NCBI RefSeq assembly: GCF_900996245.1
Contig: NZ_CAAJGK010000037.1
Location: 1-64,000, forward strand
Source of the DNA: Paraburkholderia sp. BCC1886
GTDB lineage: Bacteria > Pseudomonadota > Gammaproteobacteria > Burkholderiales > Burkholderiaceae
Direction of reading: 5' to 3'
Length of the DNA: 64,000 bases
Shown: positions 7,804 to 15,343 of the stretch, piece after piece
Numbering within the stretch: position 1 is the stretch's first letter
Layout: each line of letters opens with the position of its first letter
Translations under genes and position numbers: made by a program
The notes under the pieces: generated by a model
The model's database searches: none
What the model saw: only the letters and a program-made list of their open reading frames with translations
What the model was told of the DNA's origin: nothing

Positions 7804-8336
7804 GCGTCAACCATCGAACCAGGGTGGTCGAACGTCAGGGACGAACTTTCATGACTTTCCAGCCACGAGGTGTAGCCATTAGCATCCGTCGTACCCTGAA
7901 CCGTTTGACCCGTTGAGGACGTGATCGTGTAGGAATGGTTGGGAATGGGCTGACCCGTGGTGTCGTCCAGCACCTGAAAACGACCACGGTGCGGACCATC
8001 CTGCTCAACATCCTTCTCTCGCGAAACAGCGGCCTTCCCGCCTCTAACGGACCCCCCAAGACCCGCCGTCGGGGACGCCTTGGCTGTGGATTGCGTGGCG
8101 ATGAGTGTCGCTCCGCACGCCGTCTTGTCACCCTCGGACGCAACCGGGCGTCCCTCGAAGGTCATGCCCAGTTGTTTGACCGACACAATGGGATACACCC
8201 CACCGCATTCTGGGCACGATACCTTGTCGCCGAGCAGCGCAAGCGCTTTTCCATCGACCGTGTTCGCGGGCGAGCATGCGAGAACGCGGCCTCCATGGGA
8301 GGTGGTGTCACCCTCCCGGATAAACGCAAAACGCAT
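7800..8336 (-). CDS. PAAR domain protein, T6SS spike tip with C-terminal extension
   Basis: A 178-residue protein. Residues 1-90 form a PAAR domain (MRFAFIREGDTTSHGG, then GDKVSCPECGG, then EGDKTACGA), which caps the VgrG spike of type VI secretion and binds metal at its tip. Residues ~115-178 (LDDTTGQPIPNHSYTIT, then TDANGYTSWL) are a small beta-rich extension like those that hold cargo or mimic carboxypeptidase-regulatory folds. Translation is coupled to the nuclease gene by a 4-base overlap. No VgrG or T6SS core gene is in the window, so this is an orphan cargo cassette. Confidence 0.85.
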   Translation of the reverse strand: MRFAFIREGDTTSHGGRVLACSPANTVDGKALALLGDKVSCPECGGVYPIVSVKQLGMTFEGRPVASEGDKTACGATLIATQSTAKASPTAGLGGSVRGGKAAVSREKDVEQDGPHRGRFQVLDDTTGQPIPNHSYTITSSTGQTVQGTTDANGYTSWLESHESSSLTFDHPGSMVDA

Positions 8337-8644
8337 ATTGCATAGCTCTCATGAAATTTGTCGGACGAATGTAGCACGATGGATGACGGAGCCGCCACTG
8401 TGCGAAGTGCGTGATCATTTGCTATATGGACGAAGCAAAAGCATATACGTCACCGGGAACGACCGCTTAGCAGAGACCTGAAAGGCTGCCACGGGTCGCA
8501 CCCAGACGTTGCTCTACGACAAGACACCGATTGGGTCGATGCAAGATGCGTCAGACGGTAGCCGGCCACAACCGGTCATTCGACTTGACGGCGTGGTTCG
8601 TCGACAATCCCTTCAACTGTGTCATGTCGCCACGGAGTTGATTC
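8337..8644. other. Intergenic stretch upstream of the PAAR cassette
   Basis: Presumed promoter region of the minus-strand PAAR operon. No clear -10/-35, hairpin or supported ORF was found. A short frame near 8545 that reads AGHNRSFDLTAWFVDNPFN may be a gene remnant but has no start signal. Confidence 0.4.
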
Positions 8645-8794
8645 ATGAGTCGTCCGACCAGCAAACTCATCGTAGTGGCATTGACGATCTGTGTGATGTG
8701 CATTGCCATAGGCCTCTACTATTTTAAATGGCAGGGCGTCAACACATTGATTGGCAATGACCCCGCCTATCCTTCTGCCGGAGGCATGCGCTAA
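8645..8794 (+). CDS. Small single-pass membrane protein (49 aa)
   Basis: ATG at 8645 is preceded by GGAG at 8634-8637 (7-base spacing), a good ribosome site. The 49-residue product has a basic N-terminus (MSRPTSK), one hydrophobic segment at about residues 8-27 (LIVVALTICVMCIAIGLYYF), and a short polar tail ending GGMR, so it would sit in the inner membrane. No family is recognised. It lies just upstream of the PAAR cassette in the opposite direction. It could be a small T6SS-linked accessory protein, but this is a guess. Confidence 0.6.
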   Translation: MSRPTSKLIVVALTICVMCIAIGLYYFKWQGVNTLIGNDPAYPSAGGMR

Positions 8795-8947
8795 AGCCGA
8801 TAGTGAAACGACGGCGGGGAGTCGTTCGATGCGAAACGCATCAGCCTGCATCCGGCAATGAACAGACACTCGACCTCAGCGCTTGAATCGTCGACAATCG
8901 GCATCAGGCTGATTTTGGCGTGATTTGTGTTATTACCAGATCGATAC

Positions 8948-9160
8948 ATGGCAACGTTCCGCACGAAAACTCGGCTGGCTGGCGAGCTTAGTCGCTTCGT
9001 CCAGCAGTACGCTCGCAAAGCTCGAGCGTCAGAGCCCAACGACCGGCGATACGATCGTAAGCTCGAAAAGAAGTTAAAGCGCATCCCAGCGTCTGAACTA
9101 TCAGACCTGCTTTCCCAGGACGGGCAAGAGCCAATGGAGCCCCGCCGTGAGGAAGAGTGA
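8948..9160 (+). CDS. Small basic hypothetical protein
   Basis: A 70-residue, highly charged, helical protein (MATFRTKTRLAGELSRFVQQ start, then DRRYDRKLEKKLKRIP, ending in an acidic EPRREEE). ATG 8948 is preferred to an in-frame TTG at 8927; the upstream ribosome site is weak. Similar short Arg/Lys-rich proteins are common in Burkholderiaceae genomes, but no function is known to me. It shows no signal peptide and no membrane segment. Confidence 0.5.
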   Translation: MATFRTKTRLAGELSRFVQQYARKARASEPNDRRYDRKLEKKLKRIPASELSDLLSQDGQEPMEPRREEE

Positions 9161-9454
9161 GAACGGCCAAGAAGGGACGCTCGACCTGGCCTCGTAGATC
9201 GTTGACAATTACTGCTTGCCCCAAAAATTCTTAGAATGACGCGGCGGACGAGCTCAATTCGCCCGCTCATGGACGGCTCTCCGAGTCCGCGGCCAGACAG
9301 GGATGTCGTGCACGGTTTCGAGTCCGAATCGTCACTCATGTTCGTGCTGTTGTCCATCGAGGTAACGTCGATCCAGTTGAACTGGCAACTGGAGAGAGCA
9401 AGCTTACTTCGTATCTCCGCCTCTGAGTAACCTCAAATTATTGAGCGAAATTTC

Positions 9455-10762
9455 ATGGTCGAGCCGAAACTGTTACGTACACTCAAGCGTACATCAGACG
9501 GATTTTTCACGAAAAAGTCTTTCTTTGTACCCGCGTCCCTTAAGGACATTCCGTCGGAGAATTTCTTCTCGCATCAGTTTCGTCTCCCCGGAAATCGGTT
9601 GGTATTTTTGACGGAATCGGGCTACCGAAATTTCCGGTGCATCGTCGAGTTGATCGACAGAGCTGCGGTGTTTGATGGACTTGCGGACTTTCCGGATATC
9701 TGGGAGGCCTGGTTGAGCGTTGCCACCAAATATCTCTCAGACGGCGTTCAGCCTGACGACGGTGAAGAACTACTCCGGGATATCACGGCGGCGGTCAACG
9801 GCAAGATTGAGGAGCACACATTCGCCGTTCCGCTTTATGGAGTAAAGCTCGACAGCGACGTGCCATTCCAGTTGGGTTCGGCAACCATATTCAAGATGGC
9901 GCCTGAGGCGCTCGACGAACTTGGTATCGAGCACGCGCACATCGATGTACCAAAGCTGCTCAAGAAGTCCCAGACAGACATTTTTCTCAAAAGTACCATT
10001 CGAAGCACACGACGTGTCGCGGAACGAAAGTTTGCGAAGCTCGGAGCGACGACGACGGGCGTCTTGGCCATAGCTGCGGCGAGCTTATACCAACGCGGAT
10101 CATCGCACTTTCGGATTGGCATTGCGATGGCATCCGATGCTGCAGTCGGCACCTCTATTTGGTTTTCTTGGACCGAGAGCGGGCGGAGCCTTTCGACCCA
10201 CTATCGCTGGCCGTCCGGACAACCGTTCCCACTGAACGCCTCCCTCGGGACGACGTCGGATCTCACAAGAATGGTCGATCGCGCGCAGAACCTCGCCGAA
10301 GGCGTAGAGCAGACGGAAGTTGCCATCGCAGTTTCCAAAGCCATTTTCTGGTATTCGGACGCTCAGCGTGATGAAGTCCCTGTAATGAAATTTGTGAAAT
10401 TTTGGAGCTGCGTGGAAGTGTTCTTCTCTCTTACCGACGATAAGATAACTGAGTCCGTCTCGTCAGGCTTAGCGAGCTTGCTGGTCTTTGGAGGATTTCA
10501 GTTTCAAAGCGTTTCACAGTATTGTGAATTGCGAGCGGAGATCAAGCGCTTTTATGGACTACGCTCGCGAGCGGTACACGGCGCGTCGCACGATCACATT
10601 AGCGACGGCACAATAGCAAGGTTTAGCCAACTGGTGGCCTGGATGTTACTTACTGTCGTATCGCTTTCCGAGCGTGGGTATACCACTCTCGCGCAGGTAA
10701 GGGCGCAGGTTGACCGACTGGATGGAATAGCAACCCGAGGGGCAAAATCCGATGCGATCTGA
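9455..10762 (+). CDS. HEPN domain protein (ApeA-like C-terminal HEPN)
   Basis: A 435-residue cytoplasmic protein. The C-terminal part (about 310-420) looks like an Apea-type HEPN domain: helices around KFVKFWSCVEVFFSL, then LRSRAVHGASHD containing the R-x4-H motif (Arg370, His375), the catalytic signature of HEPN ribonucleases. The N-terminal half (about 1-300) is of unknown fold, with no transmembrane segment. Base composition is visibly less GC-rich than the flanking genes. It stands alone, downstream of small ORFs and next to the T6SS cassette. HEPN proteins often act in antiphage abortive infection or toxin-antitoxin systems, so a defence role is plausible. No antitoxin or partner gene is adjacent. 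Confidence 0.65.
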   Translation: MVEPKLLRTLKRTSDGFFTKKSFFVPASLKDIPSENFFSHQFRLPGNRLVFLTESGYRNFRCIVELIDRAAVFDGLADFPDIWEAWLSVATKYLSDGVQPDDGEELLRDITAAVNGKIEEHTFAVPLYGVKLDSDVPFQLGSATIFKMAPEALDELGIEHAHIDVPKLLKKSQTDIFLKSTIRSTRRVAERKFAKLGATTTGVLAIAAASLYQRGSSHFRIGIAMASDAAVGTSIWFSWTESGRSLSTHYRWPSGQPFPLNASLGTTSDLTRMVDRAQNLAEGVEQTEVAIAVSKAIFWYSDAQRDEVPVMKFVKFWSCVEVFFSLTDDKITESVSSGLASLLVFGGFQFQSVSQYCELRAEIKRFYGLRSRAVHGASHDHISDGTIARFSQLVAWMLLTVVSLSERGYTTLAQVRAQVDRLDGIATRGAKSDAI

Positions 10763-10881
10763 CACGGCGCCCCTCATCGAGTGACCGTTACGGGAATCGG
10801 TGAAAGTCGGCTTAGGGTCGACCAGAGACACTCAAAAACAAAAAACTGCGCAGACACAACCCTAAACTCTCCACCCACCCC

Positions 10882-10929
10882 CCACCCCTTTCACCCCCCA
10901 CCCATTTCACCCCCCACCCATTTCACCCC
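10882..10929. repeat. 16-bp tandem repeat (about three copies) at a gene end
   Basis: The unit CCACCC(A/C)TTTCACCCC repeats with a period of 16 bases (TTTCAC at 10889, 10905 and 10921). The last copy includes the stop codon of the minus-strand SsuD-like gene (10923-10925), so each extra copy repeats the last glycine codons and stop of that gene. Confidence 0.85.
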
Positions 10930-12020
10930 CCCACAACCTCCCCCACCTCCCTCCCCACCGCCTCCCGAACCAACGGCACCAACTCCCGCCCATACCCCAG
11001 CGCATCCTCCAGCGGATCAAACCCACGAATGAGAAAAGTCGAAACCCCGAGCCTGTAATACTCCACCATCGCATCACTAACCTGCTGCGGGGTCCCGACC
11101 AACGAAGTCGAATTCCCCGCCGCCCTGGTCAGCGCAGTAATCCCCGTCCACAAACGCTTATCCACGACCGCGCCCTTCTCAGCCTCAGCCAATAACCTCT
11201 GAGCCCCAACATTCTTAGGCTCCTTAGGCCGTCGCGTAAAATTCGGCGAAGCCGACACAATCCCTTTCGCCCGCTCCAAAATAGATTCAGCCCGAGCCCA
11301 GGCCGCATCTTCCGTAGAAGCGATAATCGGTCGCAACGAAAGACTAAAACGAATCACCCCTTCCCGCCCATGCTTCGCCGCCGCGCGCCGCACCTTCGCA
11401 ATAGTCTCCTCGACAGCCCCCAGCGACTCCCCCCAAAGCGCGTAAACATCCGCGTGCTTCCCAGCCACCTCGATCGCCGCATCCGACGATCCGCCGAAAT
11501 AAACCGGCAAATGCGGCCGCTGCAAAGGTCTTATCTGCGACTTATGCCCCGTCACCCGGTAATACGCGCCATCATGATCGAACGGCACATCGCTACTCCA
11601 TGACCGCTTGACCACATCGAGATATTCATCGGTCCGCGCATACCGTTCCGCATGCGAAAGATAATCGCCATCGCGTTGCTGCTCGACATCGTCGCCACCC
11701 GAGATAATGTGAACGGCCGTCCTGCCCGCACTGAAATGATCCAGCGTCGCAAGCTGCCGCGCAGCGAGCGTCGGCGCAACGAACCCCGGCCGATGCGCGA
11801 GCAAAATCCCCAAGCGCTTCGTCTGCTGCGCAACGAACGACGCAATCTGAAATCCATCCGGCGAAGCGCTCGAATGCGCAATCAGCACACGATCGAAGCC
11901 ACCATATTCATGCGCTTGCGCCACCGCCGCGATATACGGCGGATTAACAGCCGGTCCGCTCGGCAAATGGATTTCGCTCGATTCCTGATGGCTCACGTAG
12001 CCGATAAATTCGACGCTCAT
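10923..12020 (-). CDS. SsuD-like FMNH2-dependent alkanesulfonate monooxygenase
   Basis: A 365-residue luciferase-like (LLM) flavin monooxygenase that would cleave C-S bonds of sulfonates, using reduced FMN and O2, to release sulfite. Family blocks are conserved: HRPGFVAPTLAARQLATLDH, HIISGGDDVEQQRDGD, ERYARTDEYL, VYFGGSSDAA and FLIRGFDPLEDA. The start at 12020 (behind AGGAG) is chosen because the true N-terminus MSVEFIGYVSHQ begins there; the open frame runs upstream without coding sense. It is the last gene of an operon with the SfnB-like gene and an SsuA-like gene. It is a clear paralogue of the protein at 18402-19478. The flavin reductase partner is not in the window. Confidence 0.9.
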   Translation of the reverse strand: MSVEFIGYVSHQESSEIHLPSGPAVNPPYIAAVAQAHEYGGFDRVLIAHSSASPDGFQIASFVAQQTKRLGILLAHRPGFVAPTLAARQLATLDHFSAGRTAVHIISGGDDVEQQRDGDYLSHAERYARTDEYLDVVKRSWSSDVPFDHDGAYYRVTGHKSQIRPLQRPHLPVYFGGSSDAAIEVAGKHADVYALWGESLGAVEETIAKVRRAAAKHGREGVIRFSLSLRPIIASTEDAAWARAESILERAKGIVSASPNFTRRPKEPKNVGAQRLLAEAEKGAVVDKRLWTGITALTRAAGNSTSLVGTPQQVSDAMVEYYRLGVSTFLIRGFDPLEDALGYGRELVPLVREAVGREVGEVVGG

Positions 12021-12070
12021 AAAAGTTCGCTCCTGAATGAAGGAAGGACTTGCGATGTAACCGAAGGCGG

Positions 12071-13273
12071 TCAAGACGCAGCAAAAGCCGCGCGACCGAG
12101 ATTGCCGAGGACGGTATCGTTCTGCGGCGTATGAATGCGTGCGCACAGCACGTCGCGATAGTGACGTTCCAGCGGATTGTTCCGACTCAACCCAGGATTG
12201 CTGCTCGCCTCCAACGCGAGCGACACCGCTTCGATAGCATGCTGGCTCACGAGGTATTTGATAGCAGGCGCTTCCACCGCATCGACCAGACCATTCGCGC
12301 CCGAGTCGAGCAACGTGCGGTTGTTGAACAGCAACGCGTCGATACGCCCAACCGTCTGCCGGAAACTGTCGAGACTCGATAGCGGCGCATTCAGCCCCGA
12401 CGGAACGCGATGCGCGGCCCAATCCACGAACCAGTCGCGCGCGGCGCGTGCCACGCCGTCGTAGATGGAAGGCAGCAGCACGTTCATCCAGACACTGGTG
12501 ACCGGGTCCATCCCGCTAGTCGCGCCCGGTGCCTGTAAATCCACCGCATGATCGAGCGGCACACGCACGTCTTCGAATATCACCTCATGGCTACCGGTCG
12601 CGCGCATGCCGAGATGATTCCACGGCTCGCCGAAGTGGATGCCCGGCGTATCGCGGTGCACGAGCCACGTACCGACGCGGGGCGACGCTTCGTCCGTGCG
12701 GCCCCATACGGCAAACCAGGTGAGTCCCGGGCTGCCAGTCGAGTAAATCTTGCGGCCGCTCAGCAGCCAGTGGTCGCCGTGCAGTCGCCCAACAGTCGCG
12801 GGCAAACCGCCTCGCGATGGCGAACCGAGTTCGGGTTCGACTCGCAACGAGTTGATCAGCGCGCCGCGTTCGACGGCATCGCGCGCAATGCGCTCTTTTA
12901 ACGCAGCGGGCCAGTTCGGGTTAGCCTGCAGGCGCAAATGGTAAAGGCACTGCATCACCAGAATCAGCGCGGTGGACGGCTCGCCGCGCGCGACGGCGCG
13001 TATCACCTTGAGCGTCTGCGCGAGCGTGGCTTCGCGACCGCCGAGTACGCGTGGCACGGTCAGCGAAAGCAGACCCGCGCGACGCAACCGCGCGAGATTG
13101 TCGTGCGGAAAAATCGGGCCGGCGTCGAGCGCGGCGGCGCCATCGGCAAATTCGCGCGTCAACGTTTCGAGCCACGCGGCGGCGCGCGCACTGTCGAGAT
13201 CGGCAAGCGCGTCGAGCGCTTCGGAGTCGCGCGCGATATCCACGAGCGCGCTATCGGGGTGACGGCTGGTCAT
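12071..13273 (-). CDS. Acyl-CoA dehydrogenase-fold flavoprotein (SfnB/DszC-like)
   Basis: A 400-residue acyl-CoA dehydrogenase-superfamily protein. Typical blocks are FPHDNLARLRRAGLLSLTVP in the N-terminal helical part, LSGRKIYSTGSPGLTWFAVWG in the beta domain, and a C-terminal helical half ending near SRNNPLERHYRDVLCARIHTPQND. Sulfur-locus members of this group (SfnB, DszC) use reduced flavin and O2 on organosulfur compounds or sulfones rather than acyl-CoA. Between an SsuA-like and an SsuD-like gene in one operon, a role in sulfur scavenging is likely. The catalytic Glu of true acyl-CoA dehydrogenases was not identified. Substrate unknown. Confidence 0.82.
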   Translation of the reverse strand: MTSRHPDSALVDIARDSEALDALADLDSARAAAWLETLTREFADGAAALDAGPIFPHDNLARLRRAGLLSLTVPRVLGGREATLAQTLKVIRAVARGEPSTALILVMQCLYHLRLQANPNWPAALKERIARDAVERGALINSLRVEPELGSPSRGGLPATVGRLHGDHWLLSGRKIYSTGSPGLTWFAVWGRTDEASPRVGTWLVHRDTPGIHFGEPWNHLGMRATGSHEVIFEDVRVPLDHAVDLQAPGATSGMDPVTSVWMNVLLPSIYDGVARAARDWFVDWAAHRVPSGLNAPLSSLDSFRQTVGRIDALLFNNRTLLDSGANGLVDAVEAPAIKYLVSQHAIEAVSLALEASSNPGLSRNNPLERHYRDVLCARIHTPQNDTVLGNLGRAAFAAS

Positions 13274-13294
13274 GACCGTAGTCCGTAAAAAAGA

Positions 13295-14305
13295 TCAGGG
13301 AGCCAGCGGAAACTGCCGGTCGAAACTCTGCGTGACATCCAGACGTGTCTTGATCACATCCGCGCGGTGGTACAAATCGGCCGTCTTCTGTTGCTCCGCA
13401 ACGAGGCCATCGTCGATGGCAACCGGATGCAATTGCGCGCGCTGATAAACCGTCTTCAATACCTCGGGCGGCAGGCCGGTCACTTTCGATTGCATCGCGG
13501 CCACTTCGTCGGGGTGCGATAAGGCCCAGCGTTGTCCCGCCGCGACGCGTTTCAGAAAGTCCGCAATCTCAGCATGCTTCGCCTTGATCGAGCTCTCCGT
13601 TGCGGCTTCGAAACTGAGGCCGGAAGAGAGATTCACGCCATTGGCAATACTGCGGTCATGGTCGCGCTGCTCGGCAAGCGCAACGTACGGGTCCCACGTG
13701 GCCCACGCATCGACGTTGCCCGATGCAAGAGCCGCTTTGGCGTCGGCCGGTTGCATGTAGCGCAGCGACACATCGGTCAGCTTGATGCCCGCATGCTCGA
13801 GCGTGGCGATGGCGAGGTAATGGCCAATCGAGCCGCGTGTCGTCGCAATGCGTTTGCCTTTCAGGTCGGCGGCGGTTTTGATGGGCGAGCCATCGGGCAC
13901 GACGATCGCAAGATCGGTCGGCGTGGAGCGCGTCGCGGCGACGGCGCGGATGCCCGCGCCCGCTGCGTAAGCGAAGATGAGCGGCGCGTCGCCGAGTCCA
14001 CCGACGTCGATCGCGCCGGCATTGAGCGCTTCGCCCAGCGGTTGCGCGGCCGGGAAGTTGAACCATTCGATCTTGTACGGGACGTCCTTCAGTTGCCCGG
14101 ATGCTTCCAGCACGCCGCGCGTCTGCAACTGTTGATCGCCGACCTTCAAGGTCGTATCGGCGAGCACGGCGTGCGGCGCGGCCGCGGACAACGCACCGAG
14201 CAGGAGAGCAGACAGAACACCACGGACGGAATAGGGCATGGGAGACGCAATAGAAGTAGTTCGAAGGCAAACGATACGGGCCTGGTTTTTATAAGGCAAA
14301 CGCAT
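13295..14305 (-). CDS. SsuA-like ABC substrate-binding protein
   Basis: Periplasmic sulfonate-type binding protein, first gene of the three-gene operon 14305-10923. Diagnostic blocks are LNAGAIDVGGLGDAPLIFAYAAG, ADLKGKRIATTRGSIGHYL and NVDAWATWDPYVALAEQ, which are closely similar to the proteins at 308 and 1547. ATG at 14305 has a weak AAGAA site. An internal ATG at 14239 begins a textbook signal peptide (MPYSVRGVLSALLLGALSAA), so the mature product is the same but the true start is uncertain. No permease or ATPase is adjacent, so it probably shares the importer at 2568-4453 (inference). Confidence 0.85.
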   Translation of the reverse strand: MRLPYKNQARIVCLRTTSIASPMPYSVRGVLSALLLGALSAAAPHAVLADTTLKVGDQQLQTRGVLEASGQLKDVPYKIEWFNFPAAQPLGEALNAGAIDVGGLGDAPLIFAYAAGAGIRAVAATRSTPTDLAIVVPDGSPIKTAADLKGKRIATTRGSIGHYLAIATLEHAGIKLTDVSLRYMQPADAKAALASGNVDAWATWDPYVALAEQRDHDRSIANGVNLSSGLSFEAATESSIKAKHAEIADFLKRVAAGQRWALSHPDEVAAMQSKVTGLPPEVLKTVYQRAQLHPVAIDDGLVAEQQKTADLYHRADVIKTRLDVTQSFDRQFPLAP

Positions 14306-14413
14306 TGTTCTGCTTTCTTAATATGCGAGGAAGAAAAGGCAGCTTGTGCTTGAGTCCAGTCGGCATGACACGTTAAGCTCATGCCATTGCGTTGTTCCAT
14401 TGGAAAAGAATCA

Positions 14414-15325
14414 ATGAAACTCGATGAAATCGAGGCCTTTGTCGCTGTCGTACGCAGTCAGTCGCTGAGTCAGGCGGCGGACTCCCTGCATCTGACCCAG
14501 CCTGCCGTCACGCGCCGTATTCAGAACTTCGAGGAAGCGCTCGGCGTCGAGTTGCTCGACCGCAATACCAAGCCGCTGAAAACCACACCGATGGGCCGCG
14601 TCGTCTACGAGCAATGCCGCGCGATCGTGCGCGAAGTAGACACGCTCCGGCATCTCGTCGCCGACGAGGCGCCGCTTGCCGGCTCGCTGCGTCTAGGCGT
14701 CGCGCAAACCGTCGCGGATGTCGCCATGTTGCCGGCCTTGCAGGCGCTGCGTCTCGCGCATCCCGAACTGCAGGCGCGCGTATCCACGGGGTGGGGCGCG
14801 CCGCTATTGCAAAAGGTCGAAGACGGCGAACTGGATGCGGCCATCGTGTTGCTGCCCACCAATCGCGTGCTGGCGGAGTCGCTGGCCGGCGAAGCGCTGG
14901 GTGCGCTGAAACTGGCGGTCATCGCGAAGAAAGGCAGCATGAAAAAGCGCGTGCATACGCTGGCCGAATGTCAGTCGTTCGGTTGGGTGCTGAACCCGGA
15001 CGGCTGCGGTTTCCGTGCGGGCTTGCAGCAGGCGCTCGCGGCGCAAGGGCACACGCTGAAGCTGAATCTGGAAACGCTCGGTACGGAATTGCAACTCGGG
15101 CTCGTAGCCGATGGCGTCGGGCTCGGACTCGTACCGCTGCCGCTGTTGCGTCTCAGCGCCCATGCCGAGCAACTCGACGTGATTCAGGTCGGCGATTTCA
15201 GGCCCGAAATTGCCGTGTGGATGGTGCGCTCGCGCGCCATCGGCAAAATGCAGTCGGCGCTCGCGGTGTTGTCGGGCAGCGTCGAGTCGAGCTTCAAGGC
15301 AGCGCGTTTGTCACGCGCGGCCTGA
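14414..15325 (+). CDS. LysR family transcriptional regulator
   Basis: A 303-residue LysR-type regulator. The N-terminal winged helix (MKLDEIEAFVAVVRSQSLSQ, AADSLHLTQPAVTRRIQ) is followed by the effector-binding domain. ATG 14414 is used because GGAAAAG precedes it; the longer frame to 14381 lacks a ribosome site. It is divergent from the SsuA/SfnB/SsuD-like operon, with about 108 bases between starts, the standard LysR arrangement, so it probably activates that operon in response to sulfur status or a sulfonate. It is not CysB or Cbl by length, and no ligand can be named. Confidence 0.85.
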   Translation: MKLDEIEAFVAVVRSQSLSQAADSLHLTQPAVTRRIQNFEEALGVELLDRNTKPLKTTPMGRVVYEQCRAIVREVDTLRHLVADEAPLAGSLRLGVAQTVADVAMLPALQALRLAHPELQARVSTGWGAPLLQKVEDGELDAAIVLLPTNRVLAESLAGEALGALKLAVIAKKGSMKKRVHTLAECQSFGWVLNPDGCGFRAGLQQALAAQGHTLKLNLETLGTELQLGLVADGVGLGLVPLPLLRLSAHAEQLDVIQVGDFRPEIAVWMVRSRAIGKMQSALAVLSGSVESSFKAARLSRAA

Positions 15326-15343
15326 TCCTGATCGACGCCTGCA

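Noticed and set aside
8791-9357. 188-residue minus-strand frame
   Set aside because: Serine/arginine-rich shadow of the plus-strand small genes and intergenic DNA; no start signal or family.
9236-9430. 64-residue plus-strand frame before the HEPN gene
   Set aside because: No ribosome site and no recognisable fold; hydrophobic stretch is short. Could be a leader but unsupported.
10861-10929. CRISPR-like short repeats
   Set aside because: Units are contiguous with no spacers and merely three copies; a simple tandem repeat.
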